A DNA stretch of 64,000 nucleotides from Silene latifolia (GCF_048544455.1 NC_133529.1:45981456-46045455); one strand, 5' to 3'. Shown: positions 20,125 to 33,548, counted from the first letter of the stretch. Numbers and translations are program-made. The notes: generated by a model from the sequence alone, not told the origin.

Positions 20125-22290
20125 TTAGGTTGTTTGCATGCAAATCGGTTATAGTTTTTCCGAGTTATACGATTAACATATAAAACTTATAAATTTGTGT
20201 TTATTATGATATATCACGAAATAAATTTTGCATGTTAAAGTTTCTGATCCTAAAATGTATTTAGGATATTTTGGTTAATTTATGGATTTTTATTGTTCAT
20301 TTTATATAATAATGGCATTTAAAATGTGATTTTATGACAAAAATGTCATTTTCGGACGAAAATTAGCTAAACTTCGAATTTTCCAGTGGTTTTTGGATAT
20401 GTTTTCACATATATTATTTTTAGATGATCTGTAAATTGTCAGAATTTTTGGAATTCTTATGCTCGAAATTTGGATTTTTCATGACAAAAATCGGATTTAA
20501 ATGAAAAATAGGTTAATATGAGATAAATTTAGAATCTGGTCATAGAAATTTAGTATGTTGTCACATGCAATTTTACAAGATGTGTGTAAAATAATAGGCT
20601 ATAATGAAGTCTTCATGCATGATTTATGATTTTTTGATGAAAAATGGCATAAATAGTGACTTTAATTAGTGAATAATTCCTAAAACATACTTCATGACTA
20701 AGGAAAAACGTCACATGTTGCATTTTATTACCTATTTCAGATCTAAAATTGAAAAGTTGATAAATATAATTTTTCTCATATTTTTATGATAATAATTGAT
20801 AAATCCGATAAATCGCAACATAGTTTTTCCGATAATTTTCGAAATTTTTAACCTAAGTTTTTGGACATTATGAGTGTCATGGTATTTTTCCAGAATATTC
20901 TTGAGTTTTAAATTCAAAATTTGAATTTATTTGAAATTTTTTGTGATTTATTTGAAGTTTATAGCATTTTTGTAATTTTGAGTCCATTAATGAACAATTT
21001 TAAGAAATATAAGTTAATTATTGTCAATATGTTAGTGGAGACTAATTTTGAGTCCTAAGTTGGTTAGGGTAATTAACTTGTGCATAAATATGATTTTATG
21101 TAATTTATTGTGATTTTAAAAGGTTGAATCACGCAAATACATAAAAATCGTTTAATATACGATATTGGCTCCTTAAAGGCGATTTAGCATAAAATTGGGC
21201 ATGTTCATACATATTATAATGCTGCATTTTATTTATGATTGTCATAATTTTATTTTATGTAATTTTTGAATTATGTAATTTTACTTAGTATGGCCTTAGT
21301 TTTAATTGGTATTACCCGAAATGTATGGGAATATCGATTCGGTTGTAATTTATTGTGATCTCGTATCACCGTTTTGTAATTTAATAGATTTATTTTATTT
21401 TAATTACAAATGTATAATAGGAAATTATGTAATTTGTTATGTAATTTATTTATTTCGGAGTTCCTTGAAGACGGTGTCACTCAAGGAAGACGATACATGA
21501 AGACGGTGTTACCTCGAGATGCGTGCCAAAACCGAAGTTCAAGGGACCAATGGAGTTGGTTTCCGAATATGTAATAGTTAATTAGATTTTCTATTTTAGG
21601 AAGGCCATACTAGGATTTAATTTATGTTTTGCATTTTATTTATATGTTGCATGCATCGCTAAATCGCCATAACTAAAACATGCATTGTCATTTTAATCGA
21701 GTTTATCGACCGTGTCAATTACAATTATCGTAGTTCACCGCTTTAGTTCACTTAAACCGTGATAGATAATAAATTGACATGACCTCTCGCTAAAAATAAA
21801 CAATTGAGACATAGCCTTACCAAAAAGTAGAAACCATGAAAACCTATTTCGTGAGGGAGTGCACTCGGCCACACCGGGGTACAAACCTTGTTACGTAGGG
21901 GAAGTGGGTGATAAATGTCTATCCACCGAATTTATGTTAATGAAGGGTATTTCGGCACACCGTGCCCTAAGTTGATATGAGTTTGGATCATGGACACATT
22001 TATTCGAAATTTGGGTTGAACTCAACGAAAGTATTCACGACGATTTCCGGATGTGTTTCGGGCTAGAGATAAATATTAATTTTATCGACCAAGAGTTCTA
22101 AAAGTAGAATCGATTAAAGAGTTAATCCACCGAGTTATATTAATAAAGGGTATTTCGGCACACCGTGCCCCAAGTTAATATGAATTTGGATCTTGGAATC
22201 ATTTATCATAGTTGGGTAGAGGTCACTATGTAAATGTTTTACTTGTTATTTACAAGTATTATTATAACGATGAATGTTTTGTTTTCATTA
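20125..22290 (+). other. Long AT-rich leader of copia B
   Basis: It is homologous to the leaders at 26903-29124 (C) and 53640-55851 (E, minus). No gag start follows it. It holds a short conserved frame (21306-21500) and repeated CACACCGTGCCC-type motifs at 21937-21967 and 22141-22170, plus a related segment near 21841-21890. Confidence 0.75.
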
Positions 22291-25200
22291 TTCCGTTACC
22301 ATATTGTTCTATTTCTTTACCACAATTCATATACGATATCATTTAGATTTTTGATTCAAATCTCCATTAAAACATCGTAACTAAAGACAAATATGAATTT
22401 GCTTCTAAAACCTCAAATGAACCATTGCTAAGGATCTCTTGTAAAGAGTATAGATTAAAGTTATTCATTATCAAACAGGTTTTTGATTCTTGACTAAACA
22501 CATCTACTTACAATGGATTGTTTTTCATATACTTAATTGAATTAAGTACCTTGAAGCGATAAATTGTTTTGGTAATTAGATTTGTAAGAATTCGTAATTG
22601 ACCAAAACACCGCAACCACTTCAATGAAAGTTTTAAGACTAAACAAACGAATGAAGAGTAATCTTCATGAAATTCAATTTTGCTTCTCTAAGCAAAGATT
22701 CATTGAAATAAGTGGGAACATTCTCTTAAACCGTTAAGAAAGGGATGAGGTTCAAAGAAGTAAAATTAGAATGGAATTGATACAAGGTTATGATAAAAGT
22801 AAAGTTATTGAGAATAACAATACTAAACCTATCAATCCCGACCGATAAAGTTTCCATTGTCTTAAATGTTGGACACTAGAAAGGAAACTACCCCAAATTA
22901 TTGAAGAATCAGCAAGTTAGTTGTGGGACATCTAATGAGACCTTCTTCTTTAAGTGTTTATTTGATTAACACAAATTTTTGCTAGTACTACTTCGTCAAT
23001 ATTAGAAACCAGTGGAGGTTTTCATCATTGTGTTTGATATAGGATGATTAGAATATGACGACTAGCAACCATAATTTCGAGAGATAGAGTCATTGTGTAC
23101 TCAATCTAGTTTTGGGATTATTATTGACCTTAATTATGATTATTAAGTGAATAAACTCCAAATAAGAATATAAACTTGTTAAGATACAAAAGAGGTTTCA
23201 CTTTTGTGACCCTATACGCCATGATTTGATGTATGGCTAGCCCATTGTCAAGGTGATTATATTCTAAACCAAATTAGAATGATATATCATGAAGATGATG
23301 CAAGACTCAAATTGGTAACCCAAGATTAAACCTTAAATTCTAGAATGATGAACGCAAAGAGTTATCGAGTACTCTTGAAACCATTAGATTGTTAATGGTA
23401 TATGCGTATCTTGTATTCAAAGCAAGATATCTCGTGCTTTTTTGTTGAAAAGGAGATCGAGGTTGTAAATCATTGATACAGAATAGGTTGATCATTTTCT
23501 TTTACCATCAATTTAAGTTGACACCAATATGTTTACTTAATAAGGTAATAAGAGAAATCTTTGAAGAAGTTCAAAGAGTTCAAAGAATCACGATTTAGTC
23601 GTGATGGGATTATCAAAGTGAAGACTTTGATATAAGCCAAAGGAAATGTGATATAGTATCACAAATTAATCTCTCTTAGCACGCATTATGGGATAATGTG
23701 TGGTTGAATAAAGAATTCAAACTCCATTCGATATGGTTTGAACTTCAATCAAGTTACTTTGAGTTACTTGATCCTTTTGGGGATTTTATCATTTTGTCTA
23801 AGTTGTTTTTCGACTAAATCTAAACGATTCATATGAGATATGAAATGGTAGAGTACCATGCTTGTAAGTTTTCACAAGAAACAAATGCTCATTTTTCCCT
23901 TTCAATTATCACGAGTACAACGGGTTTGCGGCTCGTGAAGCTGTCTTTCTAAAATACAAGTTTATTTCTAGAAGACAGAGTGGGAAAATTATTCAAGAGC
24001 CACAACGAATTAGCCACAAAGAATGTTATGTCCCAAGAAACTGGTCTTTCTTGGCTACATGAGACGTTTTGTGTAAGACATTGTTGCTTCAAAACCTAGG
24101 AGGTTAAAGTCATCACTTGTTAAAGATGATGAATTCATGTTACTTTTAAGAAAGTAAAGAGCTTATAACTTACAAAGAAATTGTTTGATTCTAGTTGATT
24201 ACTTCTGGAAAGTAACGAACATATGACTTACATGAGAGTGTTTAAGTCACAACTCAATACAAGGCTTAGAGCCATGAAAATCCGAAATAAAAGGCTTGAT
24301 TAGTGACAAAGGGTTTTGCACTAATAAAGAGAGATTTCAAGGCTTGATTGGTTGCAAAGGGTTTTTGCACTAGTTGAAATGCTTAAGTCTATTTGGATCT
24401 TCTTAGGGATTATATTTCATTATGAGATATATAGCGAGTGAATCTAAAACCCACTTCTTCAATTAGAAGGAATGTATTCAATACATCTCTTGAGTTTTGT
24501 AGATTCTTGCAATCCTAAGATAATGTGCAACGTAAGAGATAGTCTTAAGTAGGACATCAATGAGTTAGAATCAATGTTTTGATCATGTTATAAAACTTTT
24601 CTCAATAAGACGAGAAGTTGTTTTTATACATAAAGTTTAGGGGGAGTTACGGTAATTTTAATTAGTCTAATATGTGAATAACATATTAATCATTGGGAAT
24701 GATTTAAAACTTTTGGAGAAATATATAATACATCTTAATATCTAGCTTTATGGAGATAAATCCACATGATATTAGCGTCAAATAAGAAGTCTTATGTTGA
24801 TAAGATTCATGACTAGTTCAATCAAGTTGAACATATTTGATTGAATCCATTTGCTTCATTCTTAGGATCAATTAAATAAGTAATGGTGTATAACACTTCA
24901 TATGCTTTGAGTATGATGAATTGTTTTAAAATCGAATTTAAGTAATAATTACCAAGTAGCCATATTGATTACCCTTAAGTGCTTGCAGAAGCATTAAGGA
25001 TATAATGCAAAGTGTTTTTGATGCAATTTTGTGTAAGGGTGTTACACAAGTGACAATTGACAATTGAGATTGCGCATGGTTTCCGACAAAACCATAAACA
25101 AAACACATTATGATGGTTAAGATACCATTGTGGCTATGTTATTTAAGAAATAGATTTTCTAGAATCGTTCTAGGCAATAAAGAACAATGAGAAATATTTA

Positions 25201-25613
25201 CAACGGAAATTGAGTACACTTGCAATCATGAGATGTGCAAGAAGGATGAGTCCCGCACACTGTGAAAACAGTGGGAGCTATTCTAAGGCTAGAGGGCCTA
25301 GGTCTTGATTGGATCTCGACACGTACTCAGAAAGTTTTGTAATGCAAATGTATACATTACAAAGGAAAACGAGTATGTAGTAAGGTTGAGTTAGGTACAA
25401 GAAGTTGATAAAACCTACTAACCAAAGCCTTCTCATAGGCTTAACATGATGAGTCATGTCATTTCAATTGGATTGAGATTAATAACTACATAAAAGATCA
25501 AATTAGATTATAGAATATGAAATAGTAATCAGGTATTGACTATTCATATGTGATAATCACATTTGTCGTTCGAGTTTTTAAGCTGAAAAACTCCTTTTAT
25601 ACTTTGTTACATC
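22291..25613 (+). pseudogene. Decayed pol-like internal region of copia B
   Basis: There is no ORF above 60 codons, yet islands match the family's pol in order. TTTATACATAAAGTTTAG near 24630 matches the RT segment before YVDD. TCTTATGTTGATAAGATTC near 24790 and ATGCTTTGAGTATGATGA near 24900 match later RT. Near 25270 the residues ENSG and EPRS recall the RNase H end. No gag or integrase was recognised. B is therefore a non-autonomous copy. Confidence 0.6.
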
Positions 25614-25618
25614 CAAAC
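25614..25618. other. Target duplication CAAAC, left copy (element C)
   Basis: CAAAC at 25614-25618 precedes LTR start TGTTGG and recurs at 43925-43929 after the other LTR. The uninterrupted order ACATCCAAACGGGTTGTAG is present in A at 17331. Confidence 0.93.
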
Positions 25619-26887
25619 TGTTGGAATATGTGTCCTCCGACAATAATGCGATCACAACTGTTGATCATGATGATCACATGTTTAAGTCTCATTATAAAGA
25701 ATACAATTGGGAAGTAATATTTTACTGTCAACTGGTCCACATATATCGGTAATGATTGGCTGACTAGAGTTTGACATTATCGTCGGCGACGGTGGTGATC
25801 GTTGATCCCCTAGGTCATACCTATAGGGCAACACTCTTAATTGATCATTTAATTGATCGTATAACGTTACGAGTCAATTAAATTTTTTAAAATTGACGGA
25901 AGATTTTGGAAGTATTATTTACGTATCTCATTGAAATTTGATTAAATGAGATACGGTCTGAGTAACCGAATTGTTTCATTACTCAGATGAAATTATTGTT
26001 TAAGGAAACAATTGAAATTGAATGAATTATTATAAATACAAGTTATTGTGATTTATAAATTGGTAAAATATTTTGGTACAAGTAATTATGAATTACTAAG
26101 TCGATTTTTGTGTATGACGTATTTTTATTAATACGTTGATTTTTAATATGTTAAAAATACATAACAATTTTATGTGACATGTGACATGCGACATATTGAC
26201 AAATTGACAAAAATAAAATGGATTCCATTTTACACATATGTACCGAAATTAAGGAGGATTAAGGATAATATTGTGTTTATAATGTGAGTGGTAAACACAA
26301 TGATTACCTACTAAACTAGCCATGCAACCCTAATGCTCATTGTGAAGAACAACTCAAGCATGCATTGGCTCCCTCTAATCCCCCCTTCCACCCGGTTTTT
26401 GAGATGAAAAACCACCTTGGTTTTTCATCTTATTTTTACCTAATATACACTAAAATGTAGTTAGTGTATTATTCATTCTTCATCATCAAAAATAAGAATT
26501 TTAGAAAGATAAAAACCTTCCTCTTCCTTCTCTATAAAACCGGTTTTGAGGAGACCAAAATAAAATATTTTTGGGTCAATTTTTCTACAAAATTAATATT
26601 GTACTAGTATTCATAATATTAATTTTATTAAGAGTGTGCTTTGGTTATAAAGCTTTGGGAGAGATCCTACACTTGGATCTTGGTTCTTCCACAAAGGAAA
26701 GCACAAGAACAAGAGAGAAAGGAGATCTCTCTTGTGCCCATATAAATCAACATTCCAATGTAAGATAAAGATTTCTTCTTTATTTTGTTTATAAGTTTGC
26801 ATGCATAAGATCACTTTTAATTTTATGACAAATTAAAATAAAACATATATTCAAATATGTTAAGTATATAGATCTACTTTTCCTTCA
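25619..26887 (+). repeat. 5' LTR of copia C (about 1269 bp)
   Basis: It starts TGTTGG and ends CTTTTCCTTCA. This family-variant end differs from the CTAACA end of A, B and E. It is about 98-99% like the copy at 42654-43924 by eye. Confidence 0.93.
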
Positions 26888-26888
26888 A

Positions 26889-26902
26889 TCGGTATCAGAG
26901 CC
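26889..26902 (+). promoter_or_regulatory. Primer binding site of copia C (initiator Met tRNA type)
   Basis: TCGGTATCAGAGCC follows the LTR and matches the initiator tRNA-Met 3' end except at its first position. Confidence 0.85.
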
Positions 26903-29124
26903 TTGGTTGTTTGCATGCAAATCGGTTATAGTTTTTCCGAGTTATGCGATGAACATATAAAACTTGTTTAAATTTGTGTTATTATGATATATCACGAAAA
27001 TAATTTTTGCATGTTAAAGTTTCTGGTCCTAAAATGTTTTTAGGATTTTTTGGTTATTTTATGGATTTTTATTGTTCATATTACATAATAATGGCATTAA
27101 AATATGATTTTATGAGTATAAATGTCATTTTCGGACTAAAATTAGCTAAACTTCGAATTTTCCAGTGATTTTTGGATATTTTATCACATATATTATTTTG
27201 AGATGACCTGTAAATTTTCATAATTTTTGGACTTCTTATGCTCGAAAAATGGATTTTTCATTATTAAAATCGGATTTAAGTGAAAAATAGGTTAATATGA
27301 GATAAATTTCGAATCTGGCCATAGAAATTTAGTATGTTGTCACATGCAATTTTACAAGATGTGTGTAAAATAATAGGCTATATTGAAGTCTTTTTGCATG
27401 ATTTATGGATTTTTGAAGAAAAATAGCATGAATAGTGACTTTATTAGTGAAATATTAATAAAACATAATCTATGACTAAGGAAAAACATCATATGTTGCA
27501 TTTTATTATCTTTTTAAGATCTAAAATTGAAAAGTTGATGAATATAATTTTTCACATGTTTTTATGATTATTTTAGTTAAAACCGATAAACCGCAACATT
27601 GTTTTTCCGGAAAAATTTCGAAATTTTTAACCTAAGTTTTTTGAACATTATGAGTGTCATGGTATTTTTTCCAGAATGTTCATGAGTTTAAATTTCAAAT
27701 TTTGAATTTATTTGATTTTTGTGATTTATTTGAAGTTTATAGCTTTTTATTATAATTTTAAGTCCATTAATGAACAATTTTAGAAATATGAGTTAATTAT
27801 GGTCAAATAATTAGTGAAGACTAAATTTTGAGTCCTAAGAGGTTAGGGTAATTAACTTATGCATAAATATGAATTTATGTAATTTTGTGATTATAAAATG
27901 TTGAAATCACGCAAATCCGTAAAAACCGAGTAATATACGATATTGGCTATTTAAAGGCGATTTAGCATAAAATTGGGCATGTTCATACATATTATAATGC
28001 TGCATTTTCTTTATGATTGTCATAATTTTATTTTATGTAATTTTTGAATTATGTAATTTTTACTTAGTATGGCCTTAGATTTTAATTGGTATTACCCGAA
28101 ATGTATGGGAATATCGATTCGGTTGTAATTTATTGTGATCTCGTATCACCGTTTTGTAATTTAATAGATTTATTTTATTTTAGTTACAAATGTATAATAG
28201 GAAATTATGTAATTTGTTATGTAATTTTATTTATTCCGGAGTTCCCAAAGACGGATTTCTTCAAGATGGCGATACATAAAGACGGCGTTACCTCGAGATG
28301 CGTGCCACAACCGAAGTTCAAGGGACCAATGGAGTTGGTTTCCGAATATGTAATAGTTAATTAGATTTTCTATTTTAGGAAGGGAATACTAGGATTTATT
28401 TTTATGCTTTGCATTTTATTTATATGTCACATGCATCGCTAAATCGCCATAACTAAAACATGCATTGTCATTTTATTGAGTTCATCGACCGTGTCAATTA
28501 CAATTATCGTAGTTCACCGCTTTAGTTCACTTAAAATGTGATAGATAATAAATTGACATGACCTCTCGCTAAAACAATTAATTGAGACATAGCCTTACCA
28601 AATAGTAGAAACCATGAAAACCTATTTCGCGAGGGAGTGCACTCGGCCATCCCGGGGTACAAACCTTGTTACGTAGGGGAAGTGGGTGATGAATATCTAT
28701 CCACCGAATTCGTGTTGATGAGGGTTTCATCGGCCATCCCGTGCCCAAATTAATGTGAATTTGGATCATGGACACATTTATTCGAAATTTGGATTGACCT
28801 CAACGGAAGTATTCGTGACCGTAGTCGCATGTGTTACGGGCTATAGATAAACATTAGAGTAATTTTATCGACCAAGAGTTCTAAAAGTAGAATCGATTAA
28901 ACGTTAATCCACCGAGTTATATTAATAAGGGTTCCATCGGCTATCCCGTGCCTAAATTGATATGAATTTGGGTCTTGGAATCATTTATCTAGTTGGGTAG
29001 AGGTCACTAGAAAAATGCATAAAACTTGTTTAAATTATAATTTTTACGAGTATTATTATTAAAACGACATTTGTTTTACTCCTTCTATTTTATTTTTGTA
29101 GACCACTTCTTTTTCTCATAACAA
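26903..29124 (+). other. Long AT-rich leader of copia C
   Basis: About 2.2 kb between the primer site and the gag ATG. It has a short conserved frame at 28086-28364 and a repeated GGCCATCCCGTGCCC-type motif near 28620-28750 and 28930-28960. It is homologous to the leaders of B and E. Confidence 0.8.
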
Positions 29125-30020
29125 ATGGCAACACCAACCCCTAACGCCACGCCTCTCGCTAATTCATCATGGCTCCGATCCTTCATGGATCGATGTAAAC
29201 TTGAAAAGAATGGGTCAAATTTCTCCGATTAGGATGCCCAACTCAAATTAGCCGCCCAAGGTGACGACAAGCTTCGTTACCTTACCGAGGCCTCTCCACC
29301 CGAACCTACTACTAGGTCGACCGCCGCCACTAGGGAAGCATATGAGGCTTACCATAAGGAGTCCGCCGCAATGAAAAATGTCTTGATATTTGCGATGGAG
29401 GCGGATCTCCAAAGGAGAGCCTTTAAAATGGGCACCGCTAATGAGATTTACTCCAAGCTTGTGACAATGTTTTCACAAACTCCGCGGATCGTCCAGTATG
29501 AGGCGGCCGCGGCATTCTTTGATCTCGACTTCAAAGAGGGCCAAAAGGTTAGCCCTCATGTGCTCAAACTTATGGAGCTTGTCGAGACCTTGAAAATTCA
29601 AAAGGTTGAAATCCCCAAAGAACTCATTGTAGATAGGATTCTACACTCCTTGTCCAAAGTCAAAGCGTATGTTCAATTCCGGGTGAATTTTAACATGCAA
29701 GACAAGGATGTGTCTCTTGAAGAATTGCACAAGTTACTTGTGCAAGCCAAAAGGGACATGGGGTTAAATGTGAACCCACCAAAGATGTGCTTAACATAAG
29801 CACTAAGAGTAAGGGGAAGTTCAAGAAGAATGGGAGGAAGGGTAAGAAGCAAACTCCCACATTCACCAAAGCTAAGGCTAATGATGCTAGCACTTCAAAA
29901 ATCAAGAAGGATCCTCTTGATAAATGCCATTATTGTAATGGTATGGGACATTGGAAAAGAAATTGTTCCAAATACCTTAGTGATATTAAGGCTGGAAAGA
30001 TCACTCCAGTCGGTAATTGA
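29125..30020 (+). pseudogene. gag of copia C with one stop and one frameshift
   Basis: The ATG at 29125 opens a copia gag (UBN2-type capsid). Codon 36 is TAG (29230-29232), probably from TGG. The frame then stays open to 29797 through the capsid helices (MKNVLIFAMEADLQ, EAAAAFFDLDFKEGQ). One missing base near 29785 shifts it, and the lysine-rich nucleocapsid with the CCHC knuckle CHYCNGMGHWKRNC continues in the next frame to 30020. No protease follows. This is the only copia capsid domain in the window. Confidence 0.88.
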
Positions 30021-30564
30021 CTATCCCTTCTTTTATGTTTCTAATTCAACTATGGTATTATGATACAAAGTTGTGATAATGTATCTCCCTTTTTATTTTA
30101 AATAGGGCCTCCACCAAGCAAAGACAAGGGAAAGAAAAAGCAAGCATGAGAAACCATCAAGAAGCTAGGAATAACTTTCATGGAGCTTCACTTTTCATTG
30201 TCTTATTTTAATTATGTTTTGGATTTTTAGAACCTTTAAGTTTCCGTGTTCGACATGGAAAGGTATTTTGAATAATTGGTTGTATTTTGGATAATGGTGG
30301 CTTGGTTTGCAACCCAAGTCACCCGTTTTATCATTTTATCCTTTGTTCTAAAATTCGTATTTAAATGCTTTCTCTTAGAAACATATGATTATTCACTTAA
30401 AGTGATCTAATAGACAACTAAAATGACGGGATTCATTATATGTCCACATGCTTAAGCCTTGTGTATGATCATTTATAAAGTGATTTTGAGTCTATGAACT
30501 CCCTTAAAGGAAGTCAATCACCAAGTACACTAACGAAATCTAAAACTATTAGTCAACCTATGAG
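30021..30564 (+). other. Non-coding internal sequence of copia C
   Basis: AT-rich with no coding signal. Protease and integrase would be expected here in a complete element but are absent or unrecognisable. It ends at the insertion site of D. Confidence 0.5.
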
Positions 30565-30569
30565 ATAGT
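30565..30569. other. Target duplication ATAGT, left copy (element D)
   Basis: ATAGT at 30565-30569 recurs at 40077-40081, immediately outside both LTRs of D. Confidence 0.95.
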
Positions 30570-31948
30570 TGATGCGTGTCTTTTATATAAGGTTTTCACC
30601 TCATTTTTACACGCATTTCTGTGCTTTTTATGTAGCATCTGGCTACAATTACCCCCGAATATTCTACTTTGGTCCGTTTATTGTAATTTGCAGGAATTGA
30701 CCGAGGAGGAGCTAAATCGAGCCTTAATTGTCCTAATTGTACGCATTCATGGGAAATAAGGAGCCGGAGTTTAGGAATCTTACACTTGGAGGACGTATGA
30801 GCTGAGTTAAGGAAGATATTCAAGTCCTGATGCGCCTATATAGCTCGATCGAGTGCTTTAGTGCTCGATCGAATGCTTTACACACTCAAGATTGGTCGAT
30901 CGACCAGTTTATGGAGTCGATCGAGGAGGTTCAGCAAGCAGTGCTCGATCGAGGGATTTTGCTAGCTCGATCGAATGACTTAGAGTTCGATCGAGTAATC
31001 TCTCTACTCGATCGAGGGGATTTCGTGTGTGTTTGGTTTATTTCCGCCTAATCTTTTATGGGCTTTTATAATCAGTCCATAGATTAGGTTTAAAACAATT
31101 TTTCAGTATAAGACTGTAGAGAACATCACGTTACTCCCATCTCTTTTACTACGTACATTTCATCGGTTACTTTTGTCACTGTTCTTTGGAATTCTATTCT
31201 CTACCTTGCTACTCGAATTCGGTATTATCAATTTAATTTACTTCTTCATCGTATTTATTGTTTTTAATTCCTTTTCTCCCTTTACTTTATAATCGTTCAA
31301 TCAATTAGATTATTCATCATGTTTAGTTTTAATTGTTTGGTTATTGTTATTGTTAATCTGATGATTATGAGTAGCTAATTCCCTATGCTAAGACTATAGG
31401 GGACCCATGATTTGAAGGGAGAGTAATCGAATTACTAGACCAATGCCGGTACCGTCTTTGTTGTTTAAATGCTACAAATAATTGTAATTGCCTAATTGAG
31501 TCGACGCAATTAGACCCTTATTCTTAGTGGACCTTGACCTGGACCGAAAGGTTGGAAGGGGGAGACTAGTGGCGAACAATAGAGTATTGCAGCGAGGGCG
31601 AAAGTTAAGCTGTTTACACTTTAGGGTGAATTAAGGACCGAAAGGTGACGTTCGCTACCCCTTAGACCGTACTGCATTGACCTAGGACCTAGATTACTCG
31701 ACCAGATGATTATGGTGAACCGCTTGTCTTAGCTATTCTCCTTTATCTGTCAACCTCCTCCCTATTATTCTCTTTTCTTCACTCTTTTAGTTTAGAAATC
31801 GCAAATTATAAACCCCCAAAATTGGTTACTTAGACGAGCCTAGTTTAGCAGACAAATTCCTACCTCTCTGTGGATTCGACCCGACTTCCCTAGCTATATT
31901 AGTTAGAGCCAGTTGGTTATTTTTGACAGGTACGCGACAGACGTGTCA
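30570..31948 (+). repeat. 5' LTR of D (1379 bp)
   Basis: It starts TGATGCGTGTC and ends GACGTGTCA. The interior holds eight TCGATCGA palindromes (30845-31015), then a weak TATA-like TTTTATAATC at 31064. A further TTTATATAAGG lies only 13 bp from the LTR start. Confidence 0.95.
30845..31015. repeat. Eight spaced TCGATCGA palindromes in the 5' LTR of D
   Basis: Exact copies start at 30845, 30865, 30896, 30917, 30945, 30967, 30987 and 31008. Steps are 20, 31, 21, 28, 22, 20 and 21 bp. The intervening bases are not repeated. The 3' LTR has the same set at 38973-39143. Confidence 0.95.
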
Positions 31949-31953
31949 AATTT

Positions 31954-31971
31954 TGGCGCCGTTGCCGGGGA
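31954..31971 (+). promoter_or_regulatory. Primer binding site of D (tRNA-Asp type)
   Basis: TGGCGCCGTTGCCGGGGA, five bases after the LTR, is complementary to the plant tRNA-Asp(GUC) 3' end. Confidence 0.93.
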
Positions 31972-32080
31972 GGTGGCGCAATTTTGTTGCTTAAATTAAG
32001 TTTGTCTTTTGTCTCAAGGAATTTATTCCTTGAGGCTGATCTCATTTTCTGCAAGTTTTGACAGTTTTGCAGATTAGCTG

Positions 32081-33472
32081 TTGCTTCGAAGGTTGGTCGA
32101 CAATATGCCTACGATTACGGAGCCATGTGGTAGATGTGGCGAGGAAGGACATGACCTTTACGAATGTGTAGCGAGTATAGAGCGAGCTCTTGCTTACAAG
32201 AAGTTCAAGCAAGGGGTTCCTTTTTCTCAAATTTATGAAGAGATAAAGAGCGTCTCTGCCCCTTCTACGCCAGTATCGCGACCGGTCTCTCCCTCTTCAA
32301 GAGAAGAAATTGCCGAGTTGAAATCCATTATGCTGAGTATGTCACAGAAATCTGATACGGTTATATCGGAATTGAAAGAGCAAGTCGCGCAGTTGACACA
32401 CGCGACGGATCAAGCCAAGTCTCTTCCAATTTGCGATCCAGTCGGTACAATGAACTTTCAAAGTGATCCCCCTCATGAAGAAGACGAGGTTTTGGCAGCT
32501 AATGATGACTCAGATGATGATCTAGACGAGTTCCTGCAAGAAATACTCGCTGCGTGTGCAGTAACCACTCGACCGAGCAACTCATCCACTCGATCGAGCA
32601 GTTCTAATCATCCAGTCACTCGATCGAGTGACACTGGCGGTCGATCGAGAAGTACAGAACTCCAAGTTGGTCGATCGAGTAACCACGCTGAGGAAAACAC
32701 TCGATCGAGTGTCAAGACAGGTCGATCGAGGGAAATTGAAGAAGAAACTGGTCGATCGACCAGTAAAAGTACTCGATCCAGTGCATTAAGTGGCGGAATT
32801 CCTAATTCAGTATCTAATACCGCCACCGTGTCATCTTCCCCTGCTGTGGAGACGTCACGCATCGATAAGGGTAAGGAAAAGGTTGCGGGACCACTCATCG
32901 CTACCAGGGTACCTTTCCCAAGTCGCCTGAAGGACGCAAGGGTCGAGCAACAGTACGGTAAGTTCGTGGACATCGTGAAGAACCTCCAGGTAACTGTCCC
33001 GTTCTCTGAACTTGTCACTCAGGTTCCCACTTACGCTAAGTTTATGAAGGATATTGTGACGCGTAAGAGAAATTTGAGCGAATTTGAGACGATTTCATTT
33101 ATGGAAGAGTCTAGTAACCTGCTGTTAAATAGGGCCCCTCCAAAAATGAAAGATCCGGGCAGCTTTTCTATTACTTGTGTCATAGGTAATATGGTTATTG
33201 ATAATGCCCTCTGCGATTTAGGTGCCAGTGTAAGTGTCATGCCCCTTCTTGTTTGCAAGAATTTGAAGATGAGTCACTTCAAAGTGACTAACATTACCCT
33301 ACAGATGGCCGATAGATCTGTGAGGAGACCTTTAGGTGTCTTGGAGGATGTGCCTGTGAAAATAGGCAAGCTTTACATCCCAGTAGATTTCATTGTTTTG
33401 GATATAGCTGAGGACACCCGGACCCAAATTATTTTAGGAAGACCGTTCCTTTGTACAGTGGGCCGTTATTGA
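32081..33472 (+). pseudogene. Truncated gag-protease of D: no capsid, RS-rich linker
   Basis: Only 110 bp separate the primer site from this 463-aa frame, which opens almost at the zinc knuckle (C16, C19, H24, C29). The whole capsid domain seen in Athila-1 (about 350 residues) is missing. Residues 163-235 contain nine (T/G)R-S-type elements spaced 7 or 10 residues apart, each encoded by a TCGATCGA palindrome or a one-base variant. The protease follows: DLGASVSVMP at 379-388 and ILGRPFL at 451-457. The frame stops at 33472 by an indel within the protease; the expected AVIDV continues in another frame. The product could not form particles. Confidence 0.88.
32569..32780. repeat. TCGATCGA cluster inside the gag frame of D
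   Basis: Exact copies start at 32590, 32620, 32641, 32671, 32701, 32722 and 32752. One-mismatch copies are at 32569 and 32773. Steps are 21, 30, 21, 30, 30, 21, 30 and 21: all multiples of three and close to two or three DNA turns. Confidence 0.95.
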
Positions 33473-33548
33473 TGTCGACAAGGGCGTCGACTCTTGCGAG
33501 AGGGGATGACGCTATCACATTCGGTTTGCCAAGACTTTAGCCCACCCA

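Noticed and set aside
30845..31015. Regularly spaced short repeats that look CRISPR-like
   Set aside because: The repeat is an 8-bp palindrome, spacing is irregular (20-31 bp), and this is a plant retrotransposon LTR with no cas genes.
30830..31051. Identical 73-codon ORFs in both D LTRs (also 38958-39179)
   Set aside because: They are readings through the TCGATCGA cluster and identical only because LTRs are copies. No domain or other sign of coding.
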